Shown here piece by piece: positions 55,901-63,816 of a stretch of DNA of 64,000 nt. Origin of the DNA: Catonia carolina (Eukaryota > Arthropoda > Insecta > Hemiptera > Achilidae); the NCBI GenBank assembly GCA_035578175.1, contig JAQMRL010000004.1:76807401-76871400 (forward strand), in the 5' to 3' direction. Numbering within the stretch: position 1 is the first letter of the stretch; each line of letters begins with the position of its first letter. Under the pieces are notes generated by a model that was not told the DNA's origin, searched no databases, and saw nothing but the letters and a program-made list of their open reading frames with translations. The translations under genes were made by a program, and so were the position numbers.

Positions 55901-58900
55901 CCCCCCTTTACTCCTTGTTAAAACCAAAGGGGTTCTTGTGAGTAGAGTATCTATATTTAAAAACTCAAGTAGGCCTATGCGTAATCTGATGGACAAATTT
56001 ATAGAAAATTTCTGCCTTTGATGTTTATAGGGATGTTCCTTGGTTCTTTGTTTAATAGTACGAGGCGTGTTCAGAAAGTAAGTACCGTTTTTAAAAAAAA
56101 ACAAGTAAAAACAATTTTTTTTCAACACAATTTTATTTCTACATGAAAGCCCAAACCTTAAACTATTTTCGACATAGTTTCCACCGATGTTCAAACACTT
56201 GTCGTACCGGGTGATCGATTTGTCTATACCCACTTCCTAGAAGGTTCCCGCCACTGATGTGGACAAAACCAAGAGACTCGAAAGTGCTTTGACTTTTCTC
56301 ACACGATACAGTGATGATGGTGAGGATTTTTTAAACAAAATTGTGACAGGTGATAAAACTTGGGTCCATCATGTCACATCGGAATCTAAACAGCAGTCAA
56401 TAGAGTGGCGACACACGCAATCCCCGAAGAAACAAAAATTCAAGATGACAATGTCTGCACAAAAAATCATGTGCACTGTCTTTTGGGATCGGAAAGGTGT
56501 TTTGCTGATTGATTTTCTCCCAAGAGGTGAAAAATGCGGCAAGGTATTGCGAAAACTTATGAAAATTAAGGCGGGCAATTCAAAACAAACGGAGAGGAAT
56601 GCTCAGTAATGGAATTGTGTTGCTCCATGACAATGCTCGGCCCTATACCGCTGGTGACACTCAAACATTGGTTCGACAATTTCGTTGGGAGCAGTTCGAT
56701 CACCCACCGTACAGCCCGGACTTGGCACCGTCAGACTACCACTTGTTCCTGCACATGAAGCGCGAGCTAGGCGGCCAACGCTTTGAAACCGACGATGAAG
56801 TGAAAACTGCCGTGGAGTCGTGGCTACATTCGTTGGCGGGACCTTCTGCGAAGAGGGTATAGACATACTAATCACCCGCTACGACAAGTGTGTTGAACAT
56901 CGGTGGACACTATGTCGAAAAATAGTTTAAGGTTTGGGCGTTCATGTAGAAATAAAATTGTATGGAAAAAAAATTTTTTACTTTTTTTTTTTTAAAAACG
57001 GTACTTACTTTCTGAACACGCCTCGTATATTAACTTCATCTTCATTCAGGAAATTCACCATTTTCAATTCCACCTTTTTGGTGCTTGGTGTACATGCTTG
57101 TACCTTCTAGTTTTTTGCAAAAATTAAAAAACTACATTTGAAGTTATAAGTTAAATACTTGCCCATAACAGACAGGTGGAGTGTCAAATTATTTACACTC
57201 ATTCTGTTAGTTGCAGGGCTAAAATAAATAGTTCTGTTTCTTATCACATGGTCAGCCAATTAAATGACTGAATCATTTAAGAACAGAAGAGGTAGAGGTG
57301 TAAAGGACACTAATCAGAGTTATCTCGTCTGAAAGTAATGGATTTCATTATACAGCCAGACCCTGTGGTGAATGAAGTGAAAGTGTCATTTGCAGAGTGG
57401 AAAATATATGCTTTTCAGAGGGCCCGGCATGCTGATAAGTGTACTTTTCCACTCAGTGAGGAAGGCAATGGTAAACCACCTCACTCCTCGAGTTACTTAG
57501 TAAAACCTCTACAGGTTCAAACCAGCCTTTTGGCTGATGACCTAAACAACAACAAGTTAAATACTTACTTCACAGACATTAACGATAACTGAAAATAATA
57601 CATTCGCCAGTTATCTTTTTTATGGAAAAAATTATGTGCTAATATGACACCTCCTGTTAGAAAAACTCCAGAAATAATTCCAAGATAAAAATTAGAAAAT
57701 CTTGCAGCTAATATTGCAACGATAAATGTAACAGCAATAAACAAATCGATTGTAATTAATGCTCTGAAAATAAAAAAATTAAAACAGTTTATCATACAAG
57801 TACACAGTAAGCGTTTTTTTTTTGTTTTTTTTTGTTTACAGTGAACAGCTCTGTAAGAGTTTAATGACCTTTGACAAAGTGCACTTTTTCCACAATACAA
57901 TGTGCCAATGAAATGTTAGTACACAGTATTTTAACTTTCTCTTGCCCTATACAAATATATAGAGAAAGAAAGTATTATCGCTTTTAGCAGTATGCACCCA
58001 AGACTCACTGCTAAACATACTGCTAAAAGCGATAGTAAAATTCAAGCTGCGGAAATGAAGTTTTTACGAAGTGTGCATGGATGTACCAGAATGGATAGAA
58101 TAAGGAACGTGGATATTAGAAGCGCACTATCAGTTCAGTCTTTGCATGAAAAGATAATAAAAAATCTGGTGTGAAACACTCACACAACTTTCTCTTGCCA
58201 ATGCAAATAATTAACAATAAACCTAACATTAGTATTAAAACATTAGAAATGAACAAAAACTAACCTCAAAAACATAACCTTATTTTAATCATGAGTGGAA
58301 GACGCAAAATGAAAATCGAACTCAATTTGGCTTAAAAAACACGGAAAATCACACTTTCACGCTAAACTAGGCTCTGTAGAGAAAAATTCTCTAAACAAAA
58401 GTTGTAGATCTTTTAATTTTCTATAACTTTTATTATATACACTTTTGTCGTAAAATGCATACTAAGACCGAAATGTTAAAAAAATCGATTTTTCTCACGT
58501 TTTCGTGAGAAAAAAACAGAAAATCGCAAATTACCGCTAAACTAAGCGTCATACAAAAAAATGTTTGAAACATAAGTTGTAGGTTTTTAAATTCTCTACT
58601 ACTTTTATTATATAAGTTTTTGCGCTAAAATTTATATTAAAGCCGTAATCTTAAAAAAACAACGTTTTTACGTGAAAACAGCCTCACCGAGAATTTCAGC
58701 AAACATGGCGCCTACCCTATCTTGTAGAGAATAAAAAATTGAGTAAAATAGGCGATTTTAAAAAAAATCGTAGGACCAGTTTTTGAGAAAATCGCAAAAA
58801 ACTGAAAAATTATACGAATAAACTACTACTTCCGGTTGACCGATTTTGATGAAAATGTTCGTGTCGCGTCCGGTAGTGGTATGTAACTTAAGTTTCAAGT

Positions 58901-59391
58901 TTCAAGTTTGTACGATGTTCCGTTCTTGAGATATTCTGTTCACACACACACACACAGACACACAGACACACACACACAGACCAATCGCTAAAAACATGTT
59001 TTTTGGGTTCAGGGGGTCTGAAAACGTATAGATCCGGTGAAAACTCGATTTCGAAAAATCGACATGAAAACAATACTTTCCTTCCTATATATTCATATAG
59101 GCAAGAGAAAGTAAAAATAGACAAAGATGGTGTAGTCACCTGGACAGAATGCCAAACGAAAGGATGCCAGTGGCAGCTTTAAATTATCAACCAGTTGGCA
59201 GAAGAGATGTAGGGAGGCCGAGAGGGAGATGGGTACCGGAACAGGTTCATGTAACCTAATCCTTGGAAGTGAAGATGATGATGATGATGAGGAAAGTATT
59301 ATTTGCATTAAATTTTTCAAAATCAACTTATCACCAGAAATACATGTTTTCAGGTCCCTTGGACACCAAAACCAAGTTTTCACCAATTAGT

Positions 59392-59426
<35 letters not shown>

Positions 59427-62400
59427 TTTAACGTCCGGCTGTTTTGCAAATTACTGCTAATGCAGACGGTGAAGGATGAAATGAATTTTTTGTTACGTAT
59501 GAAAAAATGCCATGCCCGAGTGGGATTCGAACCCAAGACCGCGTGATGAGAGGCGAGCACGTTACCAACATCGCCAACATCACCAATTAGTGTGTGGCAC
59601 ACACCATGATGTGTGTATGTATGTATACTGTGGACAATTCGAACTGGCACAACGCTTGCTCTACGTGTACACACAGTTCCGCATAAAGTATATCCATAAC
59701 GTATTCTTTCAACAAGCCCTACAAATGGTAATGTACGCAAATGCCTACAACCTTATTTCAATCTACAAACATACAAATAATTATTTCATTTTAAAATATG
59801 TATTTAATTTGTCCCAGCAAGAATTTTAATAGTTATAAATTTTTTTTTTTTTTGTCATCAGTCTCTCGACTGGTTTGATGCAGTTCTCCAACCTGTTCTA
59901 TCTTGTGCAAGTCGTTTCATATCTACATACCTGTAACACCCTACATCTTTTCTAATTTGCTTTATATATTCTAATCTTTGCCTCCCTCTACAATTTACTC
60001 CCTCAATATTACCCTCCATTATTGATAGCCCAATACCTGGATGTCTTAGGATATGCCCCACTAGCCTATCCCTTCTTTTGGTAAGATGCTTCCATATACT
60101 TCTTTTTTCATCCACTCGCCTAAGAACCTCTAAATTACTTATTTTGTCCACCCACCTAATCTTTAACATTTTCCTATAACACCACATTTCAAAAGCTTCT
60201 ATCCTCTTCCGTTCTACAGCCCCTATCACCCACGTTTCACTTCCGTATAATGCTACACTCCAAACATAATGTTTTAAGAAATTTTTCCTAATATGTAAAT
60301 CAATGTTTGTAGTCAGTAAGCTGTTTTTCATTTCAAAGGCTTTTCTAGCTTGAGCAATTCTACTCTTGATATCACTCGTGCTTCTACCATCCTTTGTTAT
60401 TTTACTCCCTAGATAGCAGAATTCCCCAACTTCCTGTATGTTTTCGTTGCCTACTTTTAAATTTCCCATCTCTTCTAAACCACTCTTGCTGCTGCACAAA
60501 ACTTTCGTTTTGTTCTTATTAATTTTCATGAAGTAATCCTTCCTCAAGATCTCATCCATTCCATTTAAGGCATCCTCTAGTTCATTCTTTGCCTCGGCTA
60601 ATACTACTATATCATCGGCGAATCTCAACATTTTTATTGTTTCTCCTTGAATTTTTATTCCTACGTCAAATTTCTCCTTCACTTCATTTATAGCCTCTTC
60701 TATATACAAGTTAAAAAGTAGTGGTGACAAAGAACAACCTTGTCGTACACCTTTTCTTACAGCAGCCTCTTTTTCGTACCCCTCGATTCTCAAAACAGCC
60801 GTTATAAATTACATTTTATAAATTACAGTTATAAATTACAAGAACTAAACTGTAAAAACTCACCAAACTATATTCTACAGACGCACGCAACTAACTAAAC
60901 AAATTGGTCTGAATATATTATAATGAACAGAAAATCATATATGAAAACAAATTTTAGTCACATCATTATGTCTGACAGATTATTAATAGCAACTGTGAAA
61001 ACAAAGCGTAGTGACCGTGCGTGAGTCGCACGTTACAGTAGCGATTGTATACTTTTGTGACAGTACCGTCATTGCATGGCGAGGGGTGAAGAGTGGAGTA
61101 AATAAACACCGAAGCTCCTTGTACCAATTTGAATTGTCCAAGGTATACATATGTGTGAATGCAATATCTCAAAAGCGAAATACTATATGAAGTTGAATCT
61201 TGGAAATTAGATTAGGTACCACTAGGGGGTCCCCTACAACATGAACATGAACATTTTCATTAAAATCAGTCAATTGAATGCAGTAGTTCATTCGTGCGAT
61301 TTTTCACTTTTTGCGAATTTCTTGATAACAGCTTCTACATGATTTTTCAAAAAAATCACCTCTTTTAATAAATTTTCTGTACTCTATGAGATAGGATACG
61401 TGGCATGTCTAACAAAATTCTCAAGGAGACTGTGCTCTCGAGGTGATAAATGATTTTTTTAAAGATTGTGGCTTTAATGCATCTTCAGGTAAAAAGTATA
61501 TAACTAATTAAAATTCAAAAATAAATCTTTATAATGCATCCTGCAGTTTGAAATTCATTCTATTTTTTTTTTTTTTTTTTTTTTTAATTTACGCCCCAAT
61601 TGGAGCACTCAAGTCACTCATGGACATGCGTTCCTTGAGGAGTTAGTTGTGGCACCACACTGTTGTTTTCTTCGTTCCCACATCAATTTCATATTCCTTG
61701 ACCTAGTGGCTCTCAATCTCTCTGCTACAGCTGCATTCGGCTGTCTTCTCTCTCTGAAAGGCAGTTGGGTTATCCTCTTTTCCTTTAGGATGGTCTTCTC
61801 TTCTCGTCTCTGGATCATTTCTTCATTTATATTCAAGTTCCTCATGTCTGACATGGCTTCCTGTATCCATTTGTTTTGGATCTTATTCTTCATTTGGTAG
61901 TCAAGGAGCTGTTTAATGAGTCTTGAGTCAGGCAGTCCGCTAAGGTGGCCAAAGAAAGCGACTCTCCTCTTCCTCATTGTGTCCAATATCGGCTCATTTT
62001 CCTTATAAACTATATTGTTGGGGACTATCCACCATTTTCCTTGGACTTGATGCTTGAAATTAATGGCTGTTCTTAATATTCTTCTGTCTATTTTTTGAAG
62101 TTTGTCCGTGGTTGATCGAGTATTCAAGCTGAAAAGGGTCTCACAAGCATATGTAGCCTCTGGCTTGATTACAGAGTTATAATACCTGATTTTGGAGTTA
62201 ATTGATAGGGACTTCTTCTTATATATGGGCCAGGTGATTCTTTGGGCCTGTTTCAGTTTGGTTACTCTGTTCTCAATTGCAGGCTTTTCATTCAGATTCC
62301 ATGTGATTATTTCACCGAGATACTTAAATTTCTGAACTATCTTTACTTTTTCTCCATTGCTTAGTTGCAGGCTCTGAAGTTCTTGTTTAAAGCCTGGCAT

Positions 62401-63816
62401 TATCTCTGTTTTTTCCCATGATATTTGGAGTCCAACTTTTGATGCTATTTCCTGCAGGGTTTCAATCTGATGCGTGGTTTCCTCCTTTCATTCTATTTTA
62501 TATAATGAATTTAAATAATAAATTTTACTAACCTTCTTTTTAAACTGTGTCAACTTTTATCTTTACTTACGAATGTTTAGGTGGATCCACCATCATCAGA
62601 GTAAATAACATAATTGAAACTAAAAAAAAGTTTTTTATTTATTTAAAATCTATAGAAGATGATACATCTTCAGTCATTTGTATAACATACAAAATACTTT
62701 TATACAAATAACTGAAGATTTATTTATGATACATCTTCAGTCATTTGTATTAAATACAAAATACTTTTATACAAATAACTGAAGATTTATCATCTTCTAT
62801 AGATTTTAAATAAATAAAAAATTTTTTTAGTTTCAATTATGTTATTTACTCTGATAATGGTGGATCCACTGAAACTCGTGTAAGTAAAGATAAATTTTGA
62901 CACAGTTTAAAAAGAAGGTTAGTGAAATTTATTATATAAATTCATTATATAAAATAGAACTAATTAAAATTACAGAAAATTTAGAAAATCTACAATTTTT
63001 ATTTCAAATATCCTTTCTCTAAACGCGTACTGTATTAAAAAACAAAAACATTACTTTTAATAAAACAAACAAATTAATTAATCAAAATTAATTTTTAATG
63101 ATTAATGCTATAATTAGTGATTTTCTGTATTTTTTTCATCAAAATCAGTAAAAGAATAGGATTTTTTTAAATTGTGGCCTTAGTATGCATTTTATGACAA
63201 AAATGTATCTAATTAAAATTATAGGAAATAAAAAACGCTCCAACTTTTATTTTTAATGCTCCAACTTTTATTTTTTTGTATTTTTCCTATCGAGCTTAGT
63301 TTAGCGTCAATTTGTGATTTTCTGTATTTTTAAATCCAATGAGGAAACTGATTTTCATTTAGCGTCATTCACTCATGATTAAATTTAGTTTTTTTTTTTA
63401 TTATTTACATTGCCATCAGAAAGTTATGTGAGTGTTTCATGGCAGATTTATTTAATTTGATCTCCTTATTTAAGTTCTCTTCTTTTTGGGTTTCGTTCAG
63501 AAATCCAAACTAATTGACAATCCGAACTGCCTATAGTCCCAGTTAGTTCGGATTTTCTATGCTCTACAACAGCCTATTAAAATGTTACAAGGTTAATAAT
63601 ACTGTAGTTTAAATCTTACCTTTTACTAGGTCCTTTATCGTAATTTTTTGTTTTTTCATAGACTCGTCGTTTAAGAGTTCGAAAGAAACCATTTGGATTA
63701 AATGAGTACGGTGAATTTCTTGGTGTTTTAGCATCTCTTAGATAAAAATCTGGTAACATTTTATCAACTTTTGGATTCAAATGAGACGCTTCGAAAATTT
63801 CTGTTACATCTAAGCC
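46263..63816 (-). CDS. Cyt-b5-r: Cytochrome b5-related fatty acid desaturase-like protein, 3' five exons (N-terminus outside window)
   Basis: Join of complement(46263..46572, 52186..52389, 53664..53855, 57569..57763, 63620..63816), 1098 bases giving 365 residues and a TAA stop. All exon junctions have GT-AG borders and every internal intron is phase 2. The visible protein starts just after the expected cytochrome b5 haem-binding part (TK-GxDVTExFEASH region), then has hydrophobic segments and the desaturase histidine clusters: H109/H113 (HNFFH), H137/H141/H142 (HALSHH), H250-H252 (AAHHHP) and H296/H299/H300 (HTLHH). Family knowledge: Cyt-b5-r proteins are membrane proteins with an N-terminal cytochrome b5 domain fused to a fatty acid desaturase domain, probably in the ER; the substrate is poorly defined. 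Family members are about 430-440 residues, so roughly 70 N-terminal residues, including HPGG, lie past base 64000. No frameshift or internal stop is seen, so the gene looks functional. Confidence 0.9.
46645..47350 (-). mobile_element. Old HINE split by an S1 SINE
   Basis: GTGTGAAACACTCACATGGC (diverged 3' end), interrupted at 46736, resumed at about 46915 (CACAACCTAATTTTAATCATG) to about 47350. It lies in the last intron, 70 bases from the exon E acceptor. Confidence 0.65.
46736..46912 (+). mobile_element. S1 SINE (unit 1)
   Basis: Head GGGTAGAGGTTAGCACACTA (A box), GGGTTCGATTCCCAGC (B box), tail GTTGATGCGAATTTACATAA with A-rich end. Confidence 0.75.
47606..47800 (+). mobile_element. S2 SINE (unit 1)
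   Basis: GGCGTAGTTGGTAACGTGCT, GGGTTCGAATCC, tail to the A-rich run at 47763-47798. Confidence 0.8.
47824..48152 (+). mobile_element. S3 SINE (unit 1)
   Basis: GGTTGGTCTAGAGGTAAAG, internal palindrome at 47867-47893, GGTTCAAATCC, tail ending CGTACACACATTAGG. Confidence 0.8.
48636..48978. mobile_element. MITE B, second copy, at the duplication junction
   Basis: 343 bp between TA. Ends CAGTTCAGCCGTTCTAAGTT and (other strand) CAGTTGAGCCATTGTTAGTT. It lies precisely between the two duplicated units. Confidence 0.8.
49008..49172 (+). mobile_element. S1 SINE (unit 2)
   Basis: Same head and tail as 46736-46912, about 90% similar by eye. Confidence 0.75.
49184..50139 (-). mobile_element. HINE, full-length copy (unit 2 only)
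   Basis: TTCTGGTGTGAAACACTCAC to GGCAAGAGAAAGTAAAAA. The microsatellite is (CA)n followed by (GA)n. Its absence from unit 1 shows it inserted after the duplication. Confidence 0.85.
50676..50840 (+). mobile_element. S2 SINE (unit 2)
   Basis: Same as 47606-47800 with few differences. Confidence 0.8.
50898..51170 (+). mobile_element. S3 SINE (unit 2)
   Basis: Lacks the palindrome present in unit 1 (the A-box region joins GTCGTCACC to AGGTTCCTGG). Confidence 0.8.
51660..52185. other. Intron sequence, nothing recognised
   Basis: AT-rich DNA between the duplication and the exon D donor. Confidence 0.5.
52186..52389 (-). CDS. Cyt-b5-r: Cyt-b5-r exon D: membrane segments and AAHHHP box
   Basis: 204 bases, residues 195-263, acceptor TTTTTAG, donor GTTAGTAA. 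It encodes a hydrophobic pair (about residues 206-226 and 229-248) and then GFNAAHHHPDIFHEGDKP with H250-H252 and H257, a conserved family block before the last box. The exon is symmetrical (phase 2 at both ends). Confidence 0.92.
52523..52770. mobile_element. Short foldback HINE (two 3' ends)
   Basis: AATCTGGTGTGAAACACTCA at the left and CATTGGCAAGAGAAAGTCAT then the terminal sequence at the right: two HINE 3' ends head to head, with about 170 bases on the left and 70 on the right. Confidence 0.65.
52949..53598 (+). mobile_element. Tigger/pogo-type element
   Basis: Ends CAGTAAAACCTCCTTAATCC and (other strand) CAGTAGAACCTCTTTAATCC, TA on both sides. It contains the transposase tail 53182-53316. 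Located in the intron between exons C and D. Confidence 0.8.
53182..53316 (+). pseudogene. Tigger transposase C-terminal tail
   Basis: 44 codons: MAEVMNLHIIKNDFLNKK, then KKQVDIRSFFQPSTSAVA and stop. QVDIRSFF matches the PIP-box pattern, as expected at a Tigger C-terminus. The catalytic domain is missing. Confidence 0.6.
53601..53655. repeat. Short AT-rich direct repeats
   Basis: ATTAGAAACTAA-type units repeated three to four times, ending nine bases from the exon C donor. Confidence 0.7.
53664..53855 (-). CDS. Cyt-b5-r: Cyt-b5-r exon C: second histidine box
   Basis: 192 bases, residues 131-195, acceptor TTTGCAG, donor GTTTGTAC (weaker than the others). The segment begins DWRISHALSHHIYTNT, where H137, H141 and H142 give the HxxxHH box, followed by DLEILLMEPLLQWFP and a hydrophobic segment. 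This matches the family block DWR-x-SHALSHH-x-Y-x-NT. The exon length is a multiple of three with the same phase at both ends, so skipping it would keep the frame but remove metal ligands. A short AT-rich direct repeat (53601-53655) abuts the donor on the intron side. Confidence 0.93.
54099..54385 (-). mobile_element. mariner 2-type solo 3' end with transposase C-terminus
   Basis: Begins CGAGGTGTGGCTATTAAATA after TA (54097-54098). The minus frame reads FRKVKSALKGTRFESVETVK, LTEDDFQHCFQQWKICMERC, IEDDNK. Truncated at about 54385, where a LINE fragment starts. Confidence 0.75.
54423..54680 (-). pseudogene. LINE reverse transcriptase fragment
   Basis: Broken frames read CFLDLSKIDCVDHKISYRK (pattern FLDLSKAFDCVDHKIL), then GQVKFGVPQGSRLSPVLFIF (RT block GVPQGSxLSPxLF). 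A different, Jockey/CR1-like type from the RTE-like fragments elsewhere. Confidence 0.7.
54790..55740. other. No clear gene; one unassigned minus-strand frame
   Basis: The frame 55374-55568 (minus; KFGIIGNKVFVNDVPYILTG) might be a retroelement fragment, but I cannot assign it. Confidence 0.3.
55745..55835 (-). pseudogene. LINE RT fragment
   Basis: KRQLYEHLQGNNLLNNSQFG then FRKKLS, matching the early RT block (L..NNLLxxxQFGFRKxxST). Only about 30 codons. Confidence 0.5.
56061..57025 (+). mobile_element. mariner element 3, foldback form
   Basis: 965 bp between TA (56059-56060, 57026-57027). Ends CGAGGCGTGTTCAGAAAGTA and the exact complement. Inverted identity continues for about 190 bases, because the left end is an inverted copy of the right end including the last transposase codons and 3' UTR. 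Confidence 0.85.
56259..56862 (+). pseudogene. mariner 3 transposase, 5' half missing, frameshifted
   Basis: FLNKIVTGDKTWVHHVTSES has the first catalytic Asp. After a shift near 56600 the frame continues GIVLLHDNARPYTAG (second Asp) and PPYSPDLAPSDYHLFLHMKR (third Asp). Another shift lies near 56850. The DNA-binding N-terminus is replaced by the inverted right end. Confidence 0.85.
57161..57553 (+). mobile_element. C element next to the exon B splice donor
   Basis: Flanked by AAGTTAAATACTT (57148-57160, 57554-57566). The right copy occupies intron positions +3 to +15 of the exon B donor on the gene's strand. The donor GTAAGTAT is intact. Orientation is opposite to the gene. Confidence 0.9.
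57569..57763 (-). CDS. Cyt-b5-r: Cyt-b5-r exon B: transmembrane segments and first histidine box
   Basis: 195 bases, residues 66-131. The acceptor is TTTTCAG and the donor is GTAAGTAT. It encodes two hydrophobic stretches (about residues 68-86 and 92-108) followed by AHNFFHKKDNWRMYYF, whose H109 and H113 form the first histidine box (HxxxH). Its phase-2 borders join exactly to exons A and C. The SINE at 57161-57553 lies just downstream, and its target duplication begins at intron base +3 while leaving the donor intact. Confidence 0.93.
57933..57975 (+). mobile_element. HINE 5' fragment
   Basis: ACTTTCTCTTGCCCTATAC and AGAAAGAAAGTATT; only the first 40 bases. Confidence 0.5.
57992..59282 (+). 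mobile_element. LINE 3' end interrupted by a HINE
   Basis: The left part encodes KIQAAEMKFLRSVHGCTRMD, RIRNVDIRSALS and LHEKI. The right part, from 59115, encodes RQRWCSHLDRMPNERMPVAA, YQPVGRRDVGRPRGRW, and ends in (GAT)n. Removing the HINE rejoins the frame (EKIINRQRW). The conserved order is that of the C-terminus of an RTE-like LINE. Confidence 0.8.
58162..59113 (-). mobile_element. HINE, full-length copy inside a LINE
   Basis: AATCTGGTGTG to GGCAAGAGAAAGTAAAAA. The split LINE shows that insertion was between A residues, with no duplication longer than the A run. Confidence 0.9.
59394..59579 (-). mobile_element. S2 SINE
   Basis: Flanked by TCACCAATTAGTGT (59380-59393, 59580-59593); long poly-T (about 33) at the left is its 3' tail. 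Confidence 0.85.
59842..60800 (-). mobile_element. 5'-truncated LINE (RTE-like), same family as 11432
   Basis: Flanked by GTTATAAATT (59832-59841, 60801-60810); poly-A tail (T run) at the left. It carries one uninterrupted frame. Confidence 0.88.
59858..60793 (-). CDS. LINE ORF2, RT C-terminal half (open, truncated)
   Basis: 311 residues with no stop: VRQGCSLSPLLFNLYIEEAI (RT block like GVRQGCxLSPxLFNxY), MLRFADDIVVLAE (catalytic FADD), FCYLGSKITKDG, then YGSETWVIGAVERKRIEAFE and RLVGHILRHPG to TASNQSRD. The endonuclease and first half of the RT are missing by 5' truncation, so it is not an active element. It differs from the copy at 11432 by only a few residues in the shared 170. Confidence 0.85.
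   Translation of the reverse strand: MRIEGYEKEAAVRKGVRQGCSLSPLLFNLYIEEAINEVKEKFDVGIKIQGETIKMLRFADDIVVLAEAKNELEDALNGMDEILRKDYFMKINKNKTKVLCSSKSGLEEMGNLKVGNENIQEVGEFCYLGSKITKDGRSTSDIKSRIAQARKAFEMKNSLLTTNIDLHIRKNFLKHYVWSVALYGSETWVIGAVERKRIEAFEMWCYRKMLKIRWVDKISNLEVLRRVDEKRSIWKHLTKRRDRLVGHILRHPGIGLSIMEGNIEGVNCRGRQRLEYIKQIRKDVGCYRYVDMKRLAQDRTGWRTASNQSRD
60845..61150 (+). repeat. D repeat, second copy
   Basis: Matches 34990-35695 without the C element; again followed directly by an old HINE. Confidence 0.65.
61567..62486 (-). mobile_element. 5'-truncated LINE
   Basis: Flanked by TTCATTCTATTTT (61554-61566, 62487-62499) with a poly-A tail. The foldback copy at 41189 gives a closely related empty site. 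Confidence 0.88.
61618..62485 (-). CDS. LINE ORF2 C-terminal part (open, truncated)
   Basis: Frame is open from the 5' junction: THQIETLQEIASKVGLQIS, WEKTEIMPGFKQEL, then VQKFKYLGEIITWN, YYNSVIKPEATYACETLFSL, RKRRVAFFGHLSGLPDSRL, ending LMWERRKQQCGATTNSSRNA. It starts after the RT catalytic core (typical block YLGxxI) and covers thumb and C-terminal regions. A different LINE family from 59842. Confidence 0.8.
63620..63816 (-). CDS. Cyt-b5-r: Cyt-b5-r exon A (first exon in window): end of cytochrome b5 domain and linker
   Basis: 197 bases, residues 1-66 of the visible protein, beginning GLDVTEIFEASHL. The reading frame enters in phase 0 after a polypyrimidine-rich acceptor ending TTTCAAG and leaves in phase 2 at donor GTAAGATT. 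The start matches the C-terminal edge of a cytochrome b5 domain (the family pattern is TKG-x-D-[IV]-TE-x-FE-x-x-H), followed by a basic linker (FYLRDAKTPRNSPYSF, then RTLKRRVYEKTK). The preceding exon should carry HPGG and was not found between 63817 and 64000. The intron that follows is 5856 bases and holds HINE, LINE, SINE and Penelope-like insertions. Confidence 0.9.

Larger units (their letters stand above)
61516..62957. mobile_element. Penelope-like foldback, second copy, split by a LINE
   Basis: Flanked by the 14-bp repeat AACTAATTAAAATT (61502-61515, 62958-62971). Same start, arms and end as 41189-41676. Both hammerhead motifs are mutated: + arm CUGAUAA (62851-62857), - arm UAAAC in place of GAAAC (about 62575). 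Confidence 0.7.
61150..63447 (+). mobile_element. Old HINE split by a Penelope-like element
   Basis: 61150-61515 has the family's 5' middle (ATATCTCAAAAGCG, AACATTTTCATTAAAATC). 62958-63447 has the 3' half and an altered 3' end (GTGAGTGTTTCATGGCAGA). Confidence 0.65.
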
